A stretch of DNA of 64,000 nucleotides from Rhodococcus sp. SGAir0479 (lineage in GTDB: Bacteria > Actinomycetota > Actinomycetes > Mycobacteriales > Mycobacteriaceae). The stretch covers positions 124,001-188,000 of the forward strand of contig NZ_CP039432.1 in the NCBI RefSeq assembly GCF_005484805.1, given 5' to 3'. A program made the position numbers and the translations under genes. Below the pieces are notes generated by a model, which was given only the letters and a program-made list of their open reading frames with translations, made no database searches and had not been told where the DNA came from. This document shows positions 27,238-36,040 of the stretch, one piece after another (the first letter of the stretch is position 1; every line of letters begins with the position of its first letter).

Positions 27238-28251
27238 GTGGCGCCGTCCGTCGTGCGCGCCGAGCACACGCCCGACGAGGTGGTCGCCGCCACCGTGCGG
27301 TCCGGGCGCGCGGACACCGTGAACATCTTGAACGGCGAGGACGACCGTCTGGTGGTCGTGGTGGGGCCGTGCTCGGTGCACGATCCCGAGGCCGCGATGG
27401 ACTACGCGCGCCGGCTCGCCGCCAAGGCGGACGAACTGCGCGACGACCTGCAGATCGTCATGCGTGTCTACTTCGAGAAGCCGCGCACCACGCTGGGCTG
27501 GAAGGGTCTGCTCAACGATCCGCACCTGGACGGAACGTTCGACATCAACACCGGGCTGCGGATGGGTCGCAAACTGCTGCTCGACATTTCGCAGCTGGGC
27601 CTGCCGGTGGGCTGCGAGTTCCTCGACCCGATCATCCCGCAGTACATTGCCGACCTGGTCACCTACGGCGCGATCGGCGCGCGGACCGCGGCCAGCCAGG
27701 TGCACCGCCAGCTGTGCAGCGCGCTGTCGATGCCGGTGGGCATCAAGAACTCCACGGAGGGCGACGTGCAGGTGGCCGTCGACGGCACCCGCGCCGCGGC
27801 CGCCAGCCACGTCTTCCCCGGCACCGACCTCGAGGGCCAGGCCGCGCTCATCCACACGGTGGGCAACCCGGACTGCCACGTCATCCTCCGCGGCGGCACC
27901 GACGGACCGAACTACGACGCCGAGACCGTCGCCGACACCGTGGCGCGGCTGCGCAAGTCCGGTCTGCCCGAGCGGGTGGTGATCGACGCCAGCCACGGCA
28001 ACAGCCGCAAGGACCACAACAAGCAGGTCGACGTCGCGGCCGACGTCGCCGAGCGCATCGCGGCCGGTGACCGGAGCATCGTCGGCATCATGCTCGAGAG
28101 CTTCATCGAGGCCGGCCGTCAGGACCTGACGCTGGGTCACGCCGACGAGCTCACCTACGGCCAGTCCATCACCGATGCGTGCATCGACTGGAACACCACC
28201 GCGGCGACGCTCGACCGGCTCGCCTCCGCCGTCGCCACGCGCCGGAAGTAG
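27238..28251 (+). CDS. 3-deoxy-7-phosphoheptulonate (DAHP) synthase, class I, with N-terminal frameshift
   Basis: First enzyme of the shikimate pathway: condenses phosphoenolpyruvate and erythrose-4-phosphate. The catalytic part is complete: VVGPCSVHDP, YFEKPRTTLGWKG, GAIGARTAASQVH, NCHYPV-free AroG/F/H-type core and DASHGNSRKDH. From GTG 27238 it has 337 residues and no ribosome-binding site. An upstream ATG at 27176 with AGGAAA encodes MTVIANDQRLDDQRTVSISP in another frame. One extra C in the CCCC run at 27232-27235 would join both parts into a normal protein of about 358 residues. Either a sequence error or a genuine truncation. Confidence 0.85.
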   Translation: MAPSVVRAEHTPDEVVAATVRSGRADTVNILNGEDDRLVVVVGPCSVHDPEAAMDYARRLAAKADELRDDLQIVMRVYFEKPRTTLGWKGLLNDPHLDGTFDINTGLRMGRKLLLDISQLGLPVGCEFLDPIIPQYIADLVTYGAIGARTAASQVHRQLCSALSMPVGIKNSTEGDVQVAVDGTRAAAASHVFPGTDLEGQAALIHTVGNPDCHVILRGGTDGPNYDAETVADTVARLRKSGLPERVVIDASHGNSRKDHNKQVDVAADVAERIAAGDRSIVGIMLESFIEAGRQDLTLGHADELTYGQSITDACIDWNTTAATLDRLASAVATRRK

Positions 28252-28260
28252 CTGCCTACG

Positions 28261-28313
28261 GCGCCCGTGCGCACTTCCGGTAGCTGCGACTACCGACAAG
28301 CACGCACGGGCGC
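28261..28313. terminator. Two-tier hairpin after DAHP synthase
   Basis: The outer 11-bp stem GCGCCCGTGCG (28261-28271 with 28303-28313) encloses a second stem GGTAG/CTACC (28279-28283 with 28290-28294). Placed just after the stop at 28251, it is a likely terminator. Confidence 0.65.
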
Positions 28314-28349
28314 GGAGCGCCTGTCGGTGCCCGGCGCTAGCGTCGGCGC

Positions 28350-28775
28350 ATGGGATACGAAGTGCAGGTCACCGTCGATTCGAAGGATCCTCACCGGCAG
28401 GCCCAGTGGTGGGCGCAGGCACTGGGTTGGCGTGTGGAGCCGAGTGACGAGGAGTTCATCCGCCGCATGGTCGCGGCAGGTCACGCGCAGGAGTCGGACA
28501 CCACGGTGTTCGAGGGCACGCTGGTGTGGCGGGAAGGTGCCGCGATCAGTGACCCCGAGCATCCGCAGCGGCCCCGGATGCTGTTCCAGCGGGTGCCCGA
28601 AGGAAAGTCGGTGAAGAACCGCATGCATCTCGACATCCGGGTGGGCGATCGGCGCGAGGAAGTGGCAGAGGAACTCGTCGCGGCCGGTGCGTCGGTGCTG
28701 CACCGCGGGCAGGTCGGGCCCAGCGTGTGGATCACCATGGCGGACCCCGAGGGCAACGAGTTCTGCGTCGGCTGA
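28350..28775 (+). CDS. VOC-family (glyoxalase-like) protein
   Basis: A 141-residue single-chain VOC protein beginning MGYEVQVTVDSKDPHRQAQWWAQALGW, the form of the glyoxalase-like DUF/VOC group with one pair of modules (RMHLDIRV; SVWITMADPEGNEFCV). The metal-binding residues are not clearly conserved. It could be a small-molecule binding or resistance protein. It stands alone between the DAHP synthase terminator and a TetR gene. Confidence 0.75.
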   Translation: MGYEVQVTVDSKDPHRQAQWWAQALGWRVEPSDEEFIRRMVAAGHAQESDTTVFEGTLVWREGAAISDPEHPQRPRMLFQRVPEGKSVKNRMHLDIRVGDRREEVAEELVAAGASVLHRGQVGPSVWITMADPEGNEFCVG

Positions 28776-28966
28776 GCCGCCCGCTCCGCCCTCCGTCCCG
28801 CGTCGCCTTCCTGCGTCGAACTCCGTCGACCGACCGACTCGGAAAACGGGGTGAAGGTGACGCGCGCACGATTCACCGTGCGCAAAACCTTCTGCCGGAA
28901 GGACCGGGACACTACGCTGCCGACAACGCTTTCCAGGGGTTCGAGAAGTGTTGGGGAAGGTTGCGG

Positions 28967-29578
28967 ATGGCATACATCTCGGCTGATCGACGGCGACGGG
29001 ATCTCCTCGACGCTGCCCTTCGCGTGACCGCGGACGAGGGACTCGCCGCCGCGAGCACCCGCGCCATCTGCGCGGAGGCGGGAGTGCAGCAGAGCGTGTT
29101 CCACTACTGCTTCGCGTCCAAGGAGGAGTTGCTGCGCGAGCTCACCCGAGAGGTGGTGGCGGGGATGGTCGATGTGGCTGTCGAGAGTCTCACCCCGGGT
29201 GCCGACGTCGAGCAGTCGCTGCTCGGAGGACTGAACAGTCTGTGGGAGACCGTCCGAGTCCAACCCGAGAAGCAATTGGTGTTCTTCGAACTGACGGTGG
29301 GAGCGCTGCGCGCGCCGCACCGCAGCGACATCGCCGAATGGCAGTACCGCGAGTACTACGACGCCACCGGCAGGTTCCTCAGCCGGCTCGCGGAGACGGC
29401 GGGAATCGAATGGGCCGTACCCGTTCCCGTGCTCGGCCGGATGGTCACCACCGTGATCGACGGGCTGGTACTGGGCTGGCTCGCGGACCGGAGGACCGAC
29501 GAGGTGGAAGCGACCCTGGCGCCGTTCGCGAAGCTCCTCGCGAGCCTTGCCGTCGTCGCGCCGGTAGCCGCCGCCTAG
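28967..29578 (+). CDS. TetR-family regulator
   Basis: A 203-residue repressor with N-terminal helix-turn-helix (AASTRAICAEAGVQQSVFHYCFASKEELL). The start is the ATG at 28967, with GGGGAAGG six bases before it. The C-terminal ligand domain (LNSLWETVRVQPEKQLVFFELTVGALR) resembles the AcrR/BetI-like group. No divergent target gene, so its regulon is not evident. Confidence 0.83.
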   Translation: MAYISADRRRRDLLDAALRVTADEGLAAASTRAICAEAGVQQSVFHYCFASKEELLRELTREVVAGMVDVAVESLTPGADVEQSLLGGLNSLWETVRVQPEKQLVFFELTVGALRAPHRSDIAEWQYREYYDATGRFLSRLAETAGIEWAVPVPVLGRMVTTVIDGLVLGWLADRRTDEVEATLAPFAKLLASLAVVAPVAAA

Positions 29579-29707
29579 CCGAATCGAGGTGCCCGGAGCG
29601 CACCCTCACACACCGGCCGGGGCGGGGCACCGGCGCAGCGGTGCAGTCCAAGCGTCCGTTAGGGTGTTGGTCGGCGAATTTTTGCCTCGAAGCGAAGGAG
29701 CTGGACT

Positions 29708-29746
29708 GTGGTCCTGGCGATGCGGTCATCGGGTCAGCGGGCGTGA
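29708..29746 (+). CDS. Tiny upstream ORF coupled to the REC-PP2C gene
   Basis: GTG start with an ideal AAGGAG (29695-29700) 7 bases upstream encodes MVLAMRSSGQRA. Its TGA overlaps the GTG start of the phosphatase at 29743 (GTGA). The phosphatase start itself has no ribosome-binding site, so its translation is probably coupled to this 12-codon frame. Alternatively the good ribosome-binding site marks a misread start. Confidence 0.4.
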   Translation: MVLAMRSSGQRA

Positions 29747-30996
29747 GTGTTCTCGGATCTGTTCCGAGTGGTACCGGCGAGGCTGAACCCGGCGCTTCCG
29801 AGATCGTGACCCCGATCACTCCAGCCGTCGACTCCGCAGTGTCGGTGCTGCTCATCGAAGACGACCCCGGCGATGCCATGCTCGTCGAGGAGATGGCCCT
29901 CGACTCGATGTCGGATTTCGCCATCGTGTGGACCAAGTCCCTGGCGCAGGCGCGGGCGACCTTGGAAACCGACAGGCCGGATTGCATTCTGCTGGACCTG
30001 AACCTACCCGACGCCAACGGGCTCGATGCTCTGGCTGCCGTGCAACGCGCCGCGCACGGAGCCCCGGTGGTCGTGATGACGGGACTCGCGGAGGACAGCA
30101 CCGGATTGGCCGCGGTCGCGGCGGGCGCCCAGGACTACCTCGTCAAGGGGCGGGTCGATGCGGACCTGCTCACCCGCTCGGTCCGTTACGCGATCGAGCG
30201 CAAGCGCGCCGAGAACAATGCCACGGCGCTGTGGGCCAGCGAACAGCGTTCCCGGGAGAACGCCCGCCTCGAGCGGGGACTGCTACCGGTCCCGTTGCTG
30301 CACGGGGACGCCGTCGAGGTGGTGGCGCGCTATCGGCCGGGGCGTGCGCACGGCCTGATCGGCGGCGACTTCTACGACGTCGTCGAGAGCCGCGACGGCG
30401 CCGTGCACATCCTCATCGGTGACATCTGTGGGCACGGCCCGGACGAGGCCGCGCTGGGCGTGAACCTGCGCATCGCGTGGCGCACCCTGGTCGTCGGGGG
30501 TGTCTCCACCGATTCGGCGATGCGCACACTCGAGGAGATCCTGGTTGCCGAACGGCCCCGACGGCACATCTTCGCGACCATGACGAGTGTCGTGTTGTCG
30601 CCGGACCGCGCCACGATGCGGGTCATCCGTGCGGGCCACCCGGGCATGATGGTGCGCTCCGGCGCCGACGTCCACTGGCTCGAGGTCCCGGGCGGCCCGG
30701 CACTGGGGTTGGGGCGCCGGCGGGGGAGTTGGACGGCGCACGAGCTCGAGGTGGACGACCGGACCTCGCTGGTGCTCTTCACCGACGGGTTGTTCGAGAG
30801 CCGCATCGGTCCGACGGAGCGGTTGGGCGAGGAACGCCTGCTCGAGTACGCCCGTACGCGCGGTACCGTGTCCGCCGACGACTTCGTCGATTCGCTGATC
30901 GGCCACGCCGAGAGTCTTGCTGCCGATTTCGGTGGACTGACCGACGACATTGCAGTTGTGCATGTCCAGACGACGAAGGAAGGTCCCCGTCGATGA
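29743..30996 (+). CDS. Receiver-PP2C phosphatase (RsbU/RssB-like partner-switching activator)
   Basis: A 417-residue two-domain protein. The receiver (about 33-150) has acidic pocket Glu39/Asp40/Asp41, phospho-acceptor Asp85 (LLDLNLPD) and a Lys in DYLVKG. A short coiled coil (ERKRAENNATALWASEQ) leads to a SpoIIE-type PP2C domain with GGDFYD and GHGPDEAA metal-binding motifs. Phosphorylation should switch the phosphatase, which would dephosphorylate a STAS antagonist such as the product of 34792-35154. Overlaps the kinase gene by 4 bases (ATGA). Confidence 0.88.
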   Translation: MSVLGSVPSGTGEAEPGASEIVTPITPAVDSAVSVLLIEDDPGDAMLVEEMALDSMSDFAIVWTKSLAQARATLETDRPDCILLDLNLPDANGLDALAAVQRAAHGAPVVVMTGLAEDSTGLAAVAAGAQDYLVKGRVDADLLTRSVRYAIERKRAENNATALWASEQRSRENARLERGLLPVPLLHGDAVEVVARYRPGRAHGLIGGDFYDVVESRDGAVHILIGDICGHGPDEAALGVNLRIAWRTLVVGGVSTDSAMRTLEEILVAERPRRHIFATMTSVVLSPDRATMRVIRAGHPGMMVRSGADVHWLEVPGGPALGLGRRRGSWTAHELEVDDRTSLVLFTDGLFESRIGPTERLGEERLLEYARTRGTVSADDFVDSLIGHAESLAADFGGLTDDIAVVHVQTTKEGPRR

Positions 30997-32606
30997 GTTC
31001 GCAGCTGCGACGAACGCGTGGCTTGACGGTGCAGGCCTGGTTCAATCTGATCCTGGCCGTGCTGGTGGTGCTGATCTGTATCGGCGGTGTCAGTGCCGCC
31101 GTCTCCCTGCAGCGGACGCAGACCTCCACCGACGATCTCGTCCACCGACTCAGCCCGGCCCGCGTGGCCGCCGCTCAGCTGGAGTCCTCGCTCCTCAATC
31201 AGGAGACGGGGGTGCGCGGGTACGCGCTCACCGGTGACCAGTCGTTCCTGGCGCCGTACACCGAGGGGCTGCGGGTGGAGCAGCAGGCGACGGACGACCT
31301 CGGCGGTCTGATCATGGACCGTTCGGAGCTCGCCGACGACCTCATGACGGTCGGCCAGGACGCCGCCGAGTGGCGCAGCGCCTTCGTCGAGCCGATCCTG
31401 GCGTTCACGCCGGGAACGGGCGGACCGCCCGATCCGATCGTCTACGAGCGCGGCAAGGTGGCGTTCGACAAGCTGCGGGCCGACCTCGGCGAACTCAACG
31501 ATCACCTCGCTGACGCCAGGGAACGTGCGCTCGACGTCCTCGCCGACGCCCGCGCCGTCCGTGCGGCCGTCTTCGCGGGACTGTTCGGGGTGTTGCTCGT
31601 CGCGAGCATCGTGTTCGCGGTGCTGATCCGCAAGGCGATCATCAATCCGCTGCGGCGCGTGGCGGATTCGTCGCGTCGGGTGGTGCAGGGCAACTTCGGC
31701 CACCGGGTCGACGCCGGAAACGGCCCGGCCGACGTCCGCGGCCTCGCCGAGGATGTCGAGGCGATGCGCAAGCGCATCGTCTCCGAATTGGAGGTCGTGC
31801 GGGACCGCCAGGAACGCCTCGAGGAGCAGACCGCCAAGCTGGACGCGCAAGCCGTCGAGCTGCGCCGCTCCAACGCCGAACTCGAGCAGTTCGCCTACGT
31901 CACCTCACACGACCTGCAGGAGCCCCTGCGGAAGGTCGCGTCGTTCTGCCAGCTGCTCGAGAAGCGGTACGGCGATGTGCTCGACGAGCGCGGTAAGCAG
32001 TACATCGACTTCGCGGTCGACGGCGCCAAGCGGATGCAGGTCCTGATCAACGACCTGCTGACGTTCTCGCGGGTCGGCCGGATGAGCGACAAGTTCGACC
32101 GGGTGGCGCTGGCGCAGCCACTCGACAAGGCGCTGACCAACCTGCAGGCGGCGATCGACGAGACGGGGGTCCGCATCGAGCGGCCGGCCCGTCTGCCCGA
32201 GATCGAGGGCGATCCGACGCTGCTGACGATGCTGTGGCAGAACCTGATCGGCAACGCGATCAAGTTCGGGCCGACCGACACCGTGCCGGAGGTTTCGATC
32301 GACGTCGAGCGTCGACCGGACGGAATGTGGCAGGTGTGCGTGCAGGACAACGGGATCGGAATCTCCGCGGAGTTCGCGGACAAGGTCTTCGTCATCTTCC
32401 AGCGGCTGCACGCGCGCGACGAGTACACCGGAACCGGCATCGGGCTGGCGCTGTGCAAGAAGATCGTCGAGTATCACGGCGGGCAGATCTGGCTGGACAC
32501 GGCCTACACCACCGGCGCCCGCTTCTGCTTCACCCTGCCCCCGATCGGTGACGTCCGCGCGGGAGCCGACAACCACACGGCCACCACACAAGGAGCACTC
32601 TCATGA
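30993..32606 (+). CDS. Membrane sensor histidine kinase (CHASE3-HAMP-HisKA-HATPase)
   Basis: A 537-residue kinase. TM1 is about 15-38. An extracytoplasmic CHASE3-like helical domain ([20 protein letters not shown]) runs to about 190, followed by TM2 (about 190-212), HAMP, coiled coil, HisKA with His306 in [10 protein letters not shown], and HATPase ([28 protein letters not shown]). The kinase core is of the bacteriophytochrome (Cph1) type. Likely phosphorylates the response regulator that follows and/or the receiver-phosphatase before it. Confidence 0.9.
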   Translation: MSSQLRRTRGLTVQAWFNLILAVLVVLICIGGVSAAVSLQRTQTSTDDLVHRLSPARVAAAQLESSLLNQETGVRGYALTGDQSFLAPYTEGLRVEQQATDDLGGLIMDRSELADDLMTVGQDAAEWRSAFVEPILAFTPGTGGPPDPIVYERGKVAFDKLRADLGELNDHLADARERALDVLADARAVRAAVFAGLFGVLLVASIVFAVLIRKAIINPLRRVADSSRRVVQGNFGHRVDAGNGPADVRGLAEDVEAMRKRIVSELEVVRDRQERLEEQTAKLDAQAVELRRSNAELEQFAYVTSHDLQEPLRKVASFCQLLEKRYGDVLDERGKQYIDFAVDGAKRMQVLINDLLTFSRVGRMSDKFDRVALAQPLDKALTNLQAAIDETGVRIERPARLPEIEGDPTLLTMLWQNLIGNAIKFGPTDTVPEVSIDVERRPDGMWQVCVQDNGIGISAEFADKVFVIFQRLHARDEYTGTGIGLALCKKIVEYHGGQIWLDTAYTTGARFCFTLPPIGDVRAGADNHTATTQGALS

Positions 32607-33046
32607 CCCATTCCGGCAAAGCCATCGACGTCCTGCTCGTCGAGGACGATCCGGGCGACGAACTCATGACGCGGGAAGCGTTCGAGTTCAACAAGGTCGG
32701 GAACAACCTGCACGTCGTGCGGGACGGCGAGCAGGCGCTCGAATTCCTCTACCGGCGCGGCGAGTACGCCGATGCGGTGCGGCCCGACCTGATCCTGCTG
32801 GACCTGAACCTGCCGAAGTACGACGGCCGCCAGGTGCTCGAGAAGATCAAGTCCGACCCCGACCTCGCGGACATCCCGGTCGTCATACTGACGACGTCGG
32901 GTGCCGAGGAGGACATTCTCCGCAGTTACAGGCTGCACGCGAACGCGTACGTCACGAAGCCGGTCGACCTCGATCAGTTCATCGCCGCCGTTCGCCAGAT
33001 CGACGACTTCTGGGTGCAGGTCGTCCGACTGCCCGGACGTCACTGA
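32603..33046 (+). CDS. Single-domain response regulator (Rcp1/CheY-like)
   Basis: A 147-residue receiver with acidic residues Glu14/Asp15/Asp16, phospho-Asp67 ([11 protein letters not shown]) and a Lys in TKPVD. There is no output domain. The [14 protein letters not shown] start and [15 protein letters not shown] segment are typical of Rcp1, the partner of Cph1-type kinases. ATGA overlap with the kinase gene. Converges on the sigma factor gene with a 7-base gap. Confidence 0.9.
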   Translation: MTHSGKAIDVLLVEDDPGDELMTREAFEFNKVGNNLHVVRDGEQALEFLYRRGEYADAVRPDLILLDLNLPKYDGRQVLEKIKSDPDLADIPVVILTTSGAEEDILRSYRLHANAYVTKPVDLDQFIAAVRQIDDFWVQVVRLPGRH

Positions 33047-33053
33047 CGGTCGA

Positions 33054-33845
33054 TCACCCGTCCAGGTCCGTGCGGATCCGGGCGAGGATCTTCGACAGCA
33101 ACCGGGAGACCTGAACCTGCGAGACGCCGAGTTCGCGGGCGATCTCCGTCTGCGTGCGCTCCTCGAAGAACCGCATCTTGACGATGCGCTTCTCGCGAGG
33201 CGAGAGCTTCTCGATGAGCGGACGCAACGCCAGATGGAGTTCGGACTTCTCCAGCTCGTTGTCGTCGGCCGCGAGCGTGTCGGCCAGCGTGGCGTCGGTG
33301 TCGCCGTCGCGGACGACGGGGCTGTCGAGCGAGTGCGTCTGGTAGGCGCCGGCCGCGGCGATCGCCTCGATCACGGAGTCCGGGTCGGTGTCGAGTTCCG
33401 CCGCGAGTTCCGCGGCGGTCGGTGAGCGGCCGAGTCGATGGGACAGTGCCTCGGTGGCCTTGCCGACATCGAGCGACAGATCCTTGACCCGCCGGGGCAC
33501 CCGTGCCGCCCAGGCGTGATCGCGAAAGTAGCGACGCACCTCGCCCATGATCGTGGGAACCGCGAACGAGGTGAACCCGCTACCGCGTGCGGGGTCGAAT
33601 CGGTCGACCGCGTGGATGAGCCCGACGCACGCCACCTGGTAGAGGTCGTCCATCTCTTCGCCCCGGCTGGAGAACCGCCGGGCGATGTTGCGGGCCAGGG
33701 GGAGGGTGAGGGCGACGATCTGGTCACGCAGCGCCGCGCCGCGCGGGTCGCCGGGATCGCAGCTCGCCAGCTCGGCGAAGAGCTCCGTCACTCGGTCGGT
33801 GTTACCCGACGCCTGAGGTGGCGGAGTGTCGACCGGGGCAGCCAA
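33054..33845 (-). CDS. sigF: RNA polymerase sigma factor of the SigF/SigB general-stress class
   Basis: A 263-residue group 3 sigma factor. Region 2 is ARNIARRFSSRGEEMDDLYQVA through GSGFTSFAVPTIMGEVRRYFRD; region 3 is ALSHRLGRSPTAAEL; region 4 is LSPREKRIVKMRFFEERTQTEIARELGVSQVQVSRLL. It starts at TTG 33845, three bases after the stop of the preceding gene, so coupling is likely; a GTG at codon 19 is the alternative. Last gene of an operon with its STAS, kinase and UsfX-like regulators. Confidence 0.9.
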   Translation of the reverse strand: MAAPVDTPPPQASGNTDRVTELFAELASCDPGDPRGAALRDQIVALTLPLARNIARRFSSRGEEMDDLYQVACVGLIHAVDRFDPARGSGFTSFAVPTIMGEVRRYFRDHAWAARVPRRVKDLSLDVGKATEALSHRLGRSPTAAELAAELDTDPDSVIEAIAAAGAYQTHSLDSPVVRDGDTDATLADTLAADDNELEKSELHLALRPLIEKLSPREKRIVKMRFFEERTQTEIARELGVSQVQVSRLLSKILARIRTDLDG

Positions 33846-33848
33846 GGG

Positions 33849-34277
33849 TCAGACCAGCTTTCGCATGCAGATGGTGGCCGTCGACGCCGTGCGGCCCGTG
33901 TCGTCGGGCTGCTGGGTGACCGAGATGGAATCGGCGAGCGCGCTCAGGATGCGCCACTCGAGGCTGCCTTCCTCGGGGTGCCAGTCGGCGACGGTGATCG
34001 CCTCGAGGACCACCTGGAACGTCTCGTCGAGCATCAGGTACCGGCAGGACAGCTCGGTGTCGTCCGCCGCCGCGGAAATCATGAGGGTGCTGATCTGGTC
34101 GACGGCCAGCTTGAGGTCGGCCGACTGGTCGAGCGTGCAGTTGTTGCGCATGGCCACGAGCTCGGTGAGCATGCGCACCACCGAGAGCTGGTCGTGGCGC
34201 GCGGCCACCGTCAGCGTGACGGGGGGTGCGTGGTCGGCGGGGCGGGGGGAGAGCTCGGGGTGGGAGCCGGCCTGCAT
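33849..34277 (-). CDS. UsfX/RsbW-like anti-sigma protein
   Basis: A 142-residue HATPase_c_2-like protein (VTLTVAARHDQLSVVRMLTELVAMRN...DLKLAVDQISTLMI; EWRILSALADSISV) matching the M. tuberculosis UsfX/RsbW layout. The usual Asn of the N-box and the GxG lid are not obvious, so kinase activity is doubtful. It lies directly before sigF and probably holds the sigma factor. Starts 5 bases after the stop of the true RsbW-type gene. Confidence 0.75.
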   Translation of the reverse strand: MQAGSHPELSPRPADHAPPVTLTVAARHDQLSVVRMLTELVAMRNNCTLDQSADLKLAVDQISTLMISAAADDTELSCRYLMLDETFQVVLEAITVADWHPEEGSLEWRILSALADSISVTQQPDDTGRTASTATICMRKLV

Positions 34278-34282
34278 CTGTT

Positions 34283-34768
34283 CTAACCAGCCTGTTCGTC
34301 GTCGGGGGTGGCGCTGCGCGAGCAACTCCACTGCAGGTGTACCTGGGTGCCGTGGTCGGTGGTCGCGATCTCGGCGTCGTCGCTGCACGAACGCATCAGC
34401 TGCAGGCCGCGGCCGCGTCGGGAGGCCGGGTCCGGCCCGCTGGTCTTCCAAGTGCCGTGATCGGTGATCGTCACGGTGAGCGTGACGTCCCGGGTGTACG
34501 TCGCGTGGAGGTCGAACGTTCCGTCGCCCGCCGGGTAGGCGTGCTCGACGATGTTCGCGATGGCCTCGTAGGTGGCCAGCACGGCGTCGGCGGCCAGTTC
34601 CTCGGGCACCGCGTGCGCCCGCAGGAAGTCGCCGAGTGCGGAGCGCGCCGGTGCGAGAGCGGCGGGGAGGGCGGGGATCGCGCTCAGCGACAGTTCGTCG
34701 CCGCCCGTCGCCTGCTCGGCGGCGGGCTGCTGTGTGACGGGCTTCTGCTGTGTCACGGGCGACGGCAT
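34283..34768 (-). CDS. RsbW/RsbT-type serine kinase (ATP-binding anti-sigma factor)
   Basis: A 161-residue GHKL ATPase with a complete N-box (ATYEAIANIVEHAY), the D-box DHGTW, and a glycine lid followed by GRGLQLMRSCSDDAEI. A Gln/Pro-rich head of about 25 residues precedes the fold. GGAAGG fixes the ATG at 34768. Predicted to phosphorylate the STAS antagonist encoded upstream and so set sigma factor release. Two HATPase-type proteins in tandem, one degenerate, is unusual. Confidence 0.8.
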   Translation of the reverse strand: MPSPVTQQKPVTQQPAAEQATGGDELSLSAIPALPAALAPARSALGDFLRAHAVPEELAADAVLATYEAIANIVEHAYPAGDGTFDLHATYTRDVTLTVTITDHGTWKTSGPDPASRRGRGLQLMRSCSDDAEIATTDHGTQVHLQWSCSRSATPDDEQAG

Positions 34769-34791
34769 CGTCGGCCTTCCGGTCACGAGGT

Positions 34792-35154
34792 TCACACCGT
34801 TGTGAGAGCCGCTTCGACAGAGGAAAACACCTCGAGCGCCTCGGTCAGGCCGGTCAACTCGAGTGGTCGAACGGTGGTGGGTCCATGGGCGACGACGAGG
34901 AATCGACGGTCCTCGCCGCGTTCTTCGCTGCACCGCACCAGAACGGCCAGACCGGCGGACGCGAGGAAGGTCACGTCCGAGAGGTCGGCCACGAGCACGG
35001 CATCCGGGTGCTCGGAGGTGGCACGGTCGACCGCCTCCTGGAACTCGGGGGCGGTCACGACGTCGATCTCGCCGCCGACGTGCAACAGCACGACGCCTTC
35101 CTTCACCTCGACGTCGAGCGACAGGGCGGAAGCTGCTGATCCGGACATATCCAT
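34792..35154 (-). CDS. STAS-domain anti-sigma factor antagonist
   Basis: A 120-residue SpoIIAA/RsbV-like protein (LHVGGEIDVVTAPEFQEAVD; VADLSDVTFLASAGLAVLV). Ser in FLASAG occupies the phosphorylatable position. A -10 box TATATT (35167-35162) ends 7 bases before the ATG at 35154, so the message is probably leaderless. An in-frame GTG at 35181 is the alternative start. First gene of the sigF operon. Confidence 0.82.
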   Translation of the reverse strand: MDMSGSAASALSLDVEVKEGVVLLHVGGEIDVVTAPEFQEAVDRATSEHPDAVLVADLSDVTFLASAGLAVLVRCSEERGEDRRFLVVAHGPTTVRPLELTGLTEALEVFSSVEAALTTV

Positions 35155-35584
35155 GGCGGCCAATATACGGTCGCTGCTCACGTGACGGGCCTTACGCCTG
35201 TGCCGCGAAGTACGGGACCCCGGCCCACCGGTACATGCTCTTGATGCATGCGACACGGACGGTGGTCTTCGTAACGGTGGTCTTCGACAGGAAGGACATC
35301 TGCGGCTCTCCAGGCTCTGCTCTCGGATCTATCCCTCGCTCTGTACCCCGGCCCCGAGCGGTCTATACCCGCCGCCGCGGAAAAGTTCGGCAGCCGCGTT
35401 CCGGGGGGGTTCCACCGACGCCCGCGGGGGCCTCGTCGCAGCGATGCCGATCGGAGAAGTCGATTTCGAAGAATTTTTCGGAACGGGCCGGGTATAGCCC
35501 GAGAGCGTGCGGGGTAACAGCCGGACACGAGCCGGGGGTTCGCCCCCGGCCGCAGGCTGGAAGCGTTATCGAAAGGACGTCACG
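35155..35584. other. Gene-free region between the sigF operon and the 125-aa protein gene
   Basis: 430 bases with no convincing gene on either strand. It holds the leaderless promoter of the STAS gene at its left edge, AT-rich patches around 35455-35480, two GGGTATA motifs in opposite directions (35365-35370 and 35490-35495) and a structured leader at 35518-35559. Confidence 0.6.
35518..35559 (+). promoter_or_regulatory. Structured 5' leader upstream of the 125-aa protein gene
   Basis: GCCGGGGG-TTCG-CCCCCGGC (35531-35550), a perfect 8-bp stem with a UUCG tetraloop, is enclosed by the helix CAGCC/GGCTG (35518-35522 with 35555-35559). The structure ends 26 bases before the ATG and leaves the ribosome-binding site AAAGGA free. 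It matches no riboswitch class I can name. Confidence 0.5.
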
Positions 35585-35962
35585 ATGGGATGGCTGGACA
35601 CGGCGGATGGTGGCTTCGCCGATGCGGTTGCGATGCTCGCGACCGTCACCCACCGCCCTGTCCGCGTCGTCCCTCATTGCGGCGGTGAGGCCGTCCGGGT
35701 CGACTTCGAGTTCGGCCGCTACGTGCTCGCCCGCAAAGGCGGTCCGGCTGCGGGAGCGGACCCGGACGCGGACGGCACCTGGACGGTGAGTGTCCACGAC
35801 GTCGACGGGCATCCGGACCTCGCGCTGGCGCGGGCGACGGACGAGTGGCTGGTCGACGCGTTCGACCTCGTGGCGGATGTCGTCCGAGTGCGCCCGACGG
35901 TCGCCGAGCCGTGCACGACGGGCGAGCTGACCGCGGCGGCGGTCCCGGCCGCCACTGCGTGA
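35585..35962 (+). CDS. Hypothetical protein (125 aa)
   Basis: Starts at ATG 35585 with AAAGGA ahead: MGWLDTADGGFADAVAMLATVTHRPVRVV. A small alpha/beta protein with strand-rich middle (AVRVDFEFGRYVLARK; GTWTVSVHDVDGHPDL) and no signal peptide or membrane segment. No family recognised. It is 78 bases ahead of the WhiB-type gene and may share its transcript. Confidence 0.6.
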   Translation: MGWLDTADGGFADAVAMLATVTHRPVRVVPHCGGEAVRVDFEFGRYVLARKGGPAAGADPDADGTWTVSVHDVDGHPDLALARATDEWLVDAFDLVADVVRVRPTVAEPCTTGELTAAAVPAATA

Positions 35963-36040
35963 TGAGTTTTCCCCCCGGCGCCGGTCTGTATCCACGGCGC
36001 GGGAGGGTCCCCGCCGGAGATCGGGCGAGGGGAAGTCGGC

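Noticed and set aside
35365-35495. Two GGGTATA motifs (minus strand at 35370-35365, plus strand at 35490-35495) resembling SigF -10 boxes
   Set aside because: No GTTT-type -35 element lies 14-17 bases upstream of either, so a SigF promoter cannot be supported.
35531-35550. GGGGGTTCGCCCCC hairpin as the T-arm of a tRNA
   Set aside because: The loop is 4 bases, not 7, and no acceptor, D or anticodon arm can be drawn around it.
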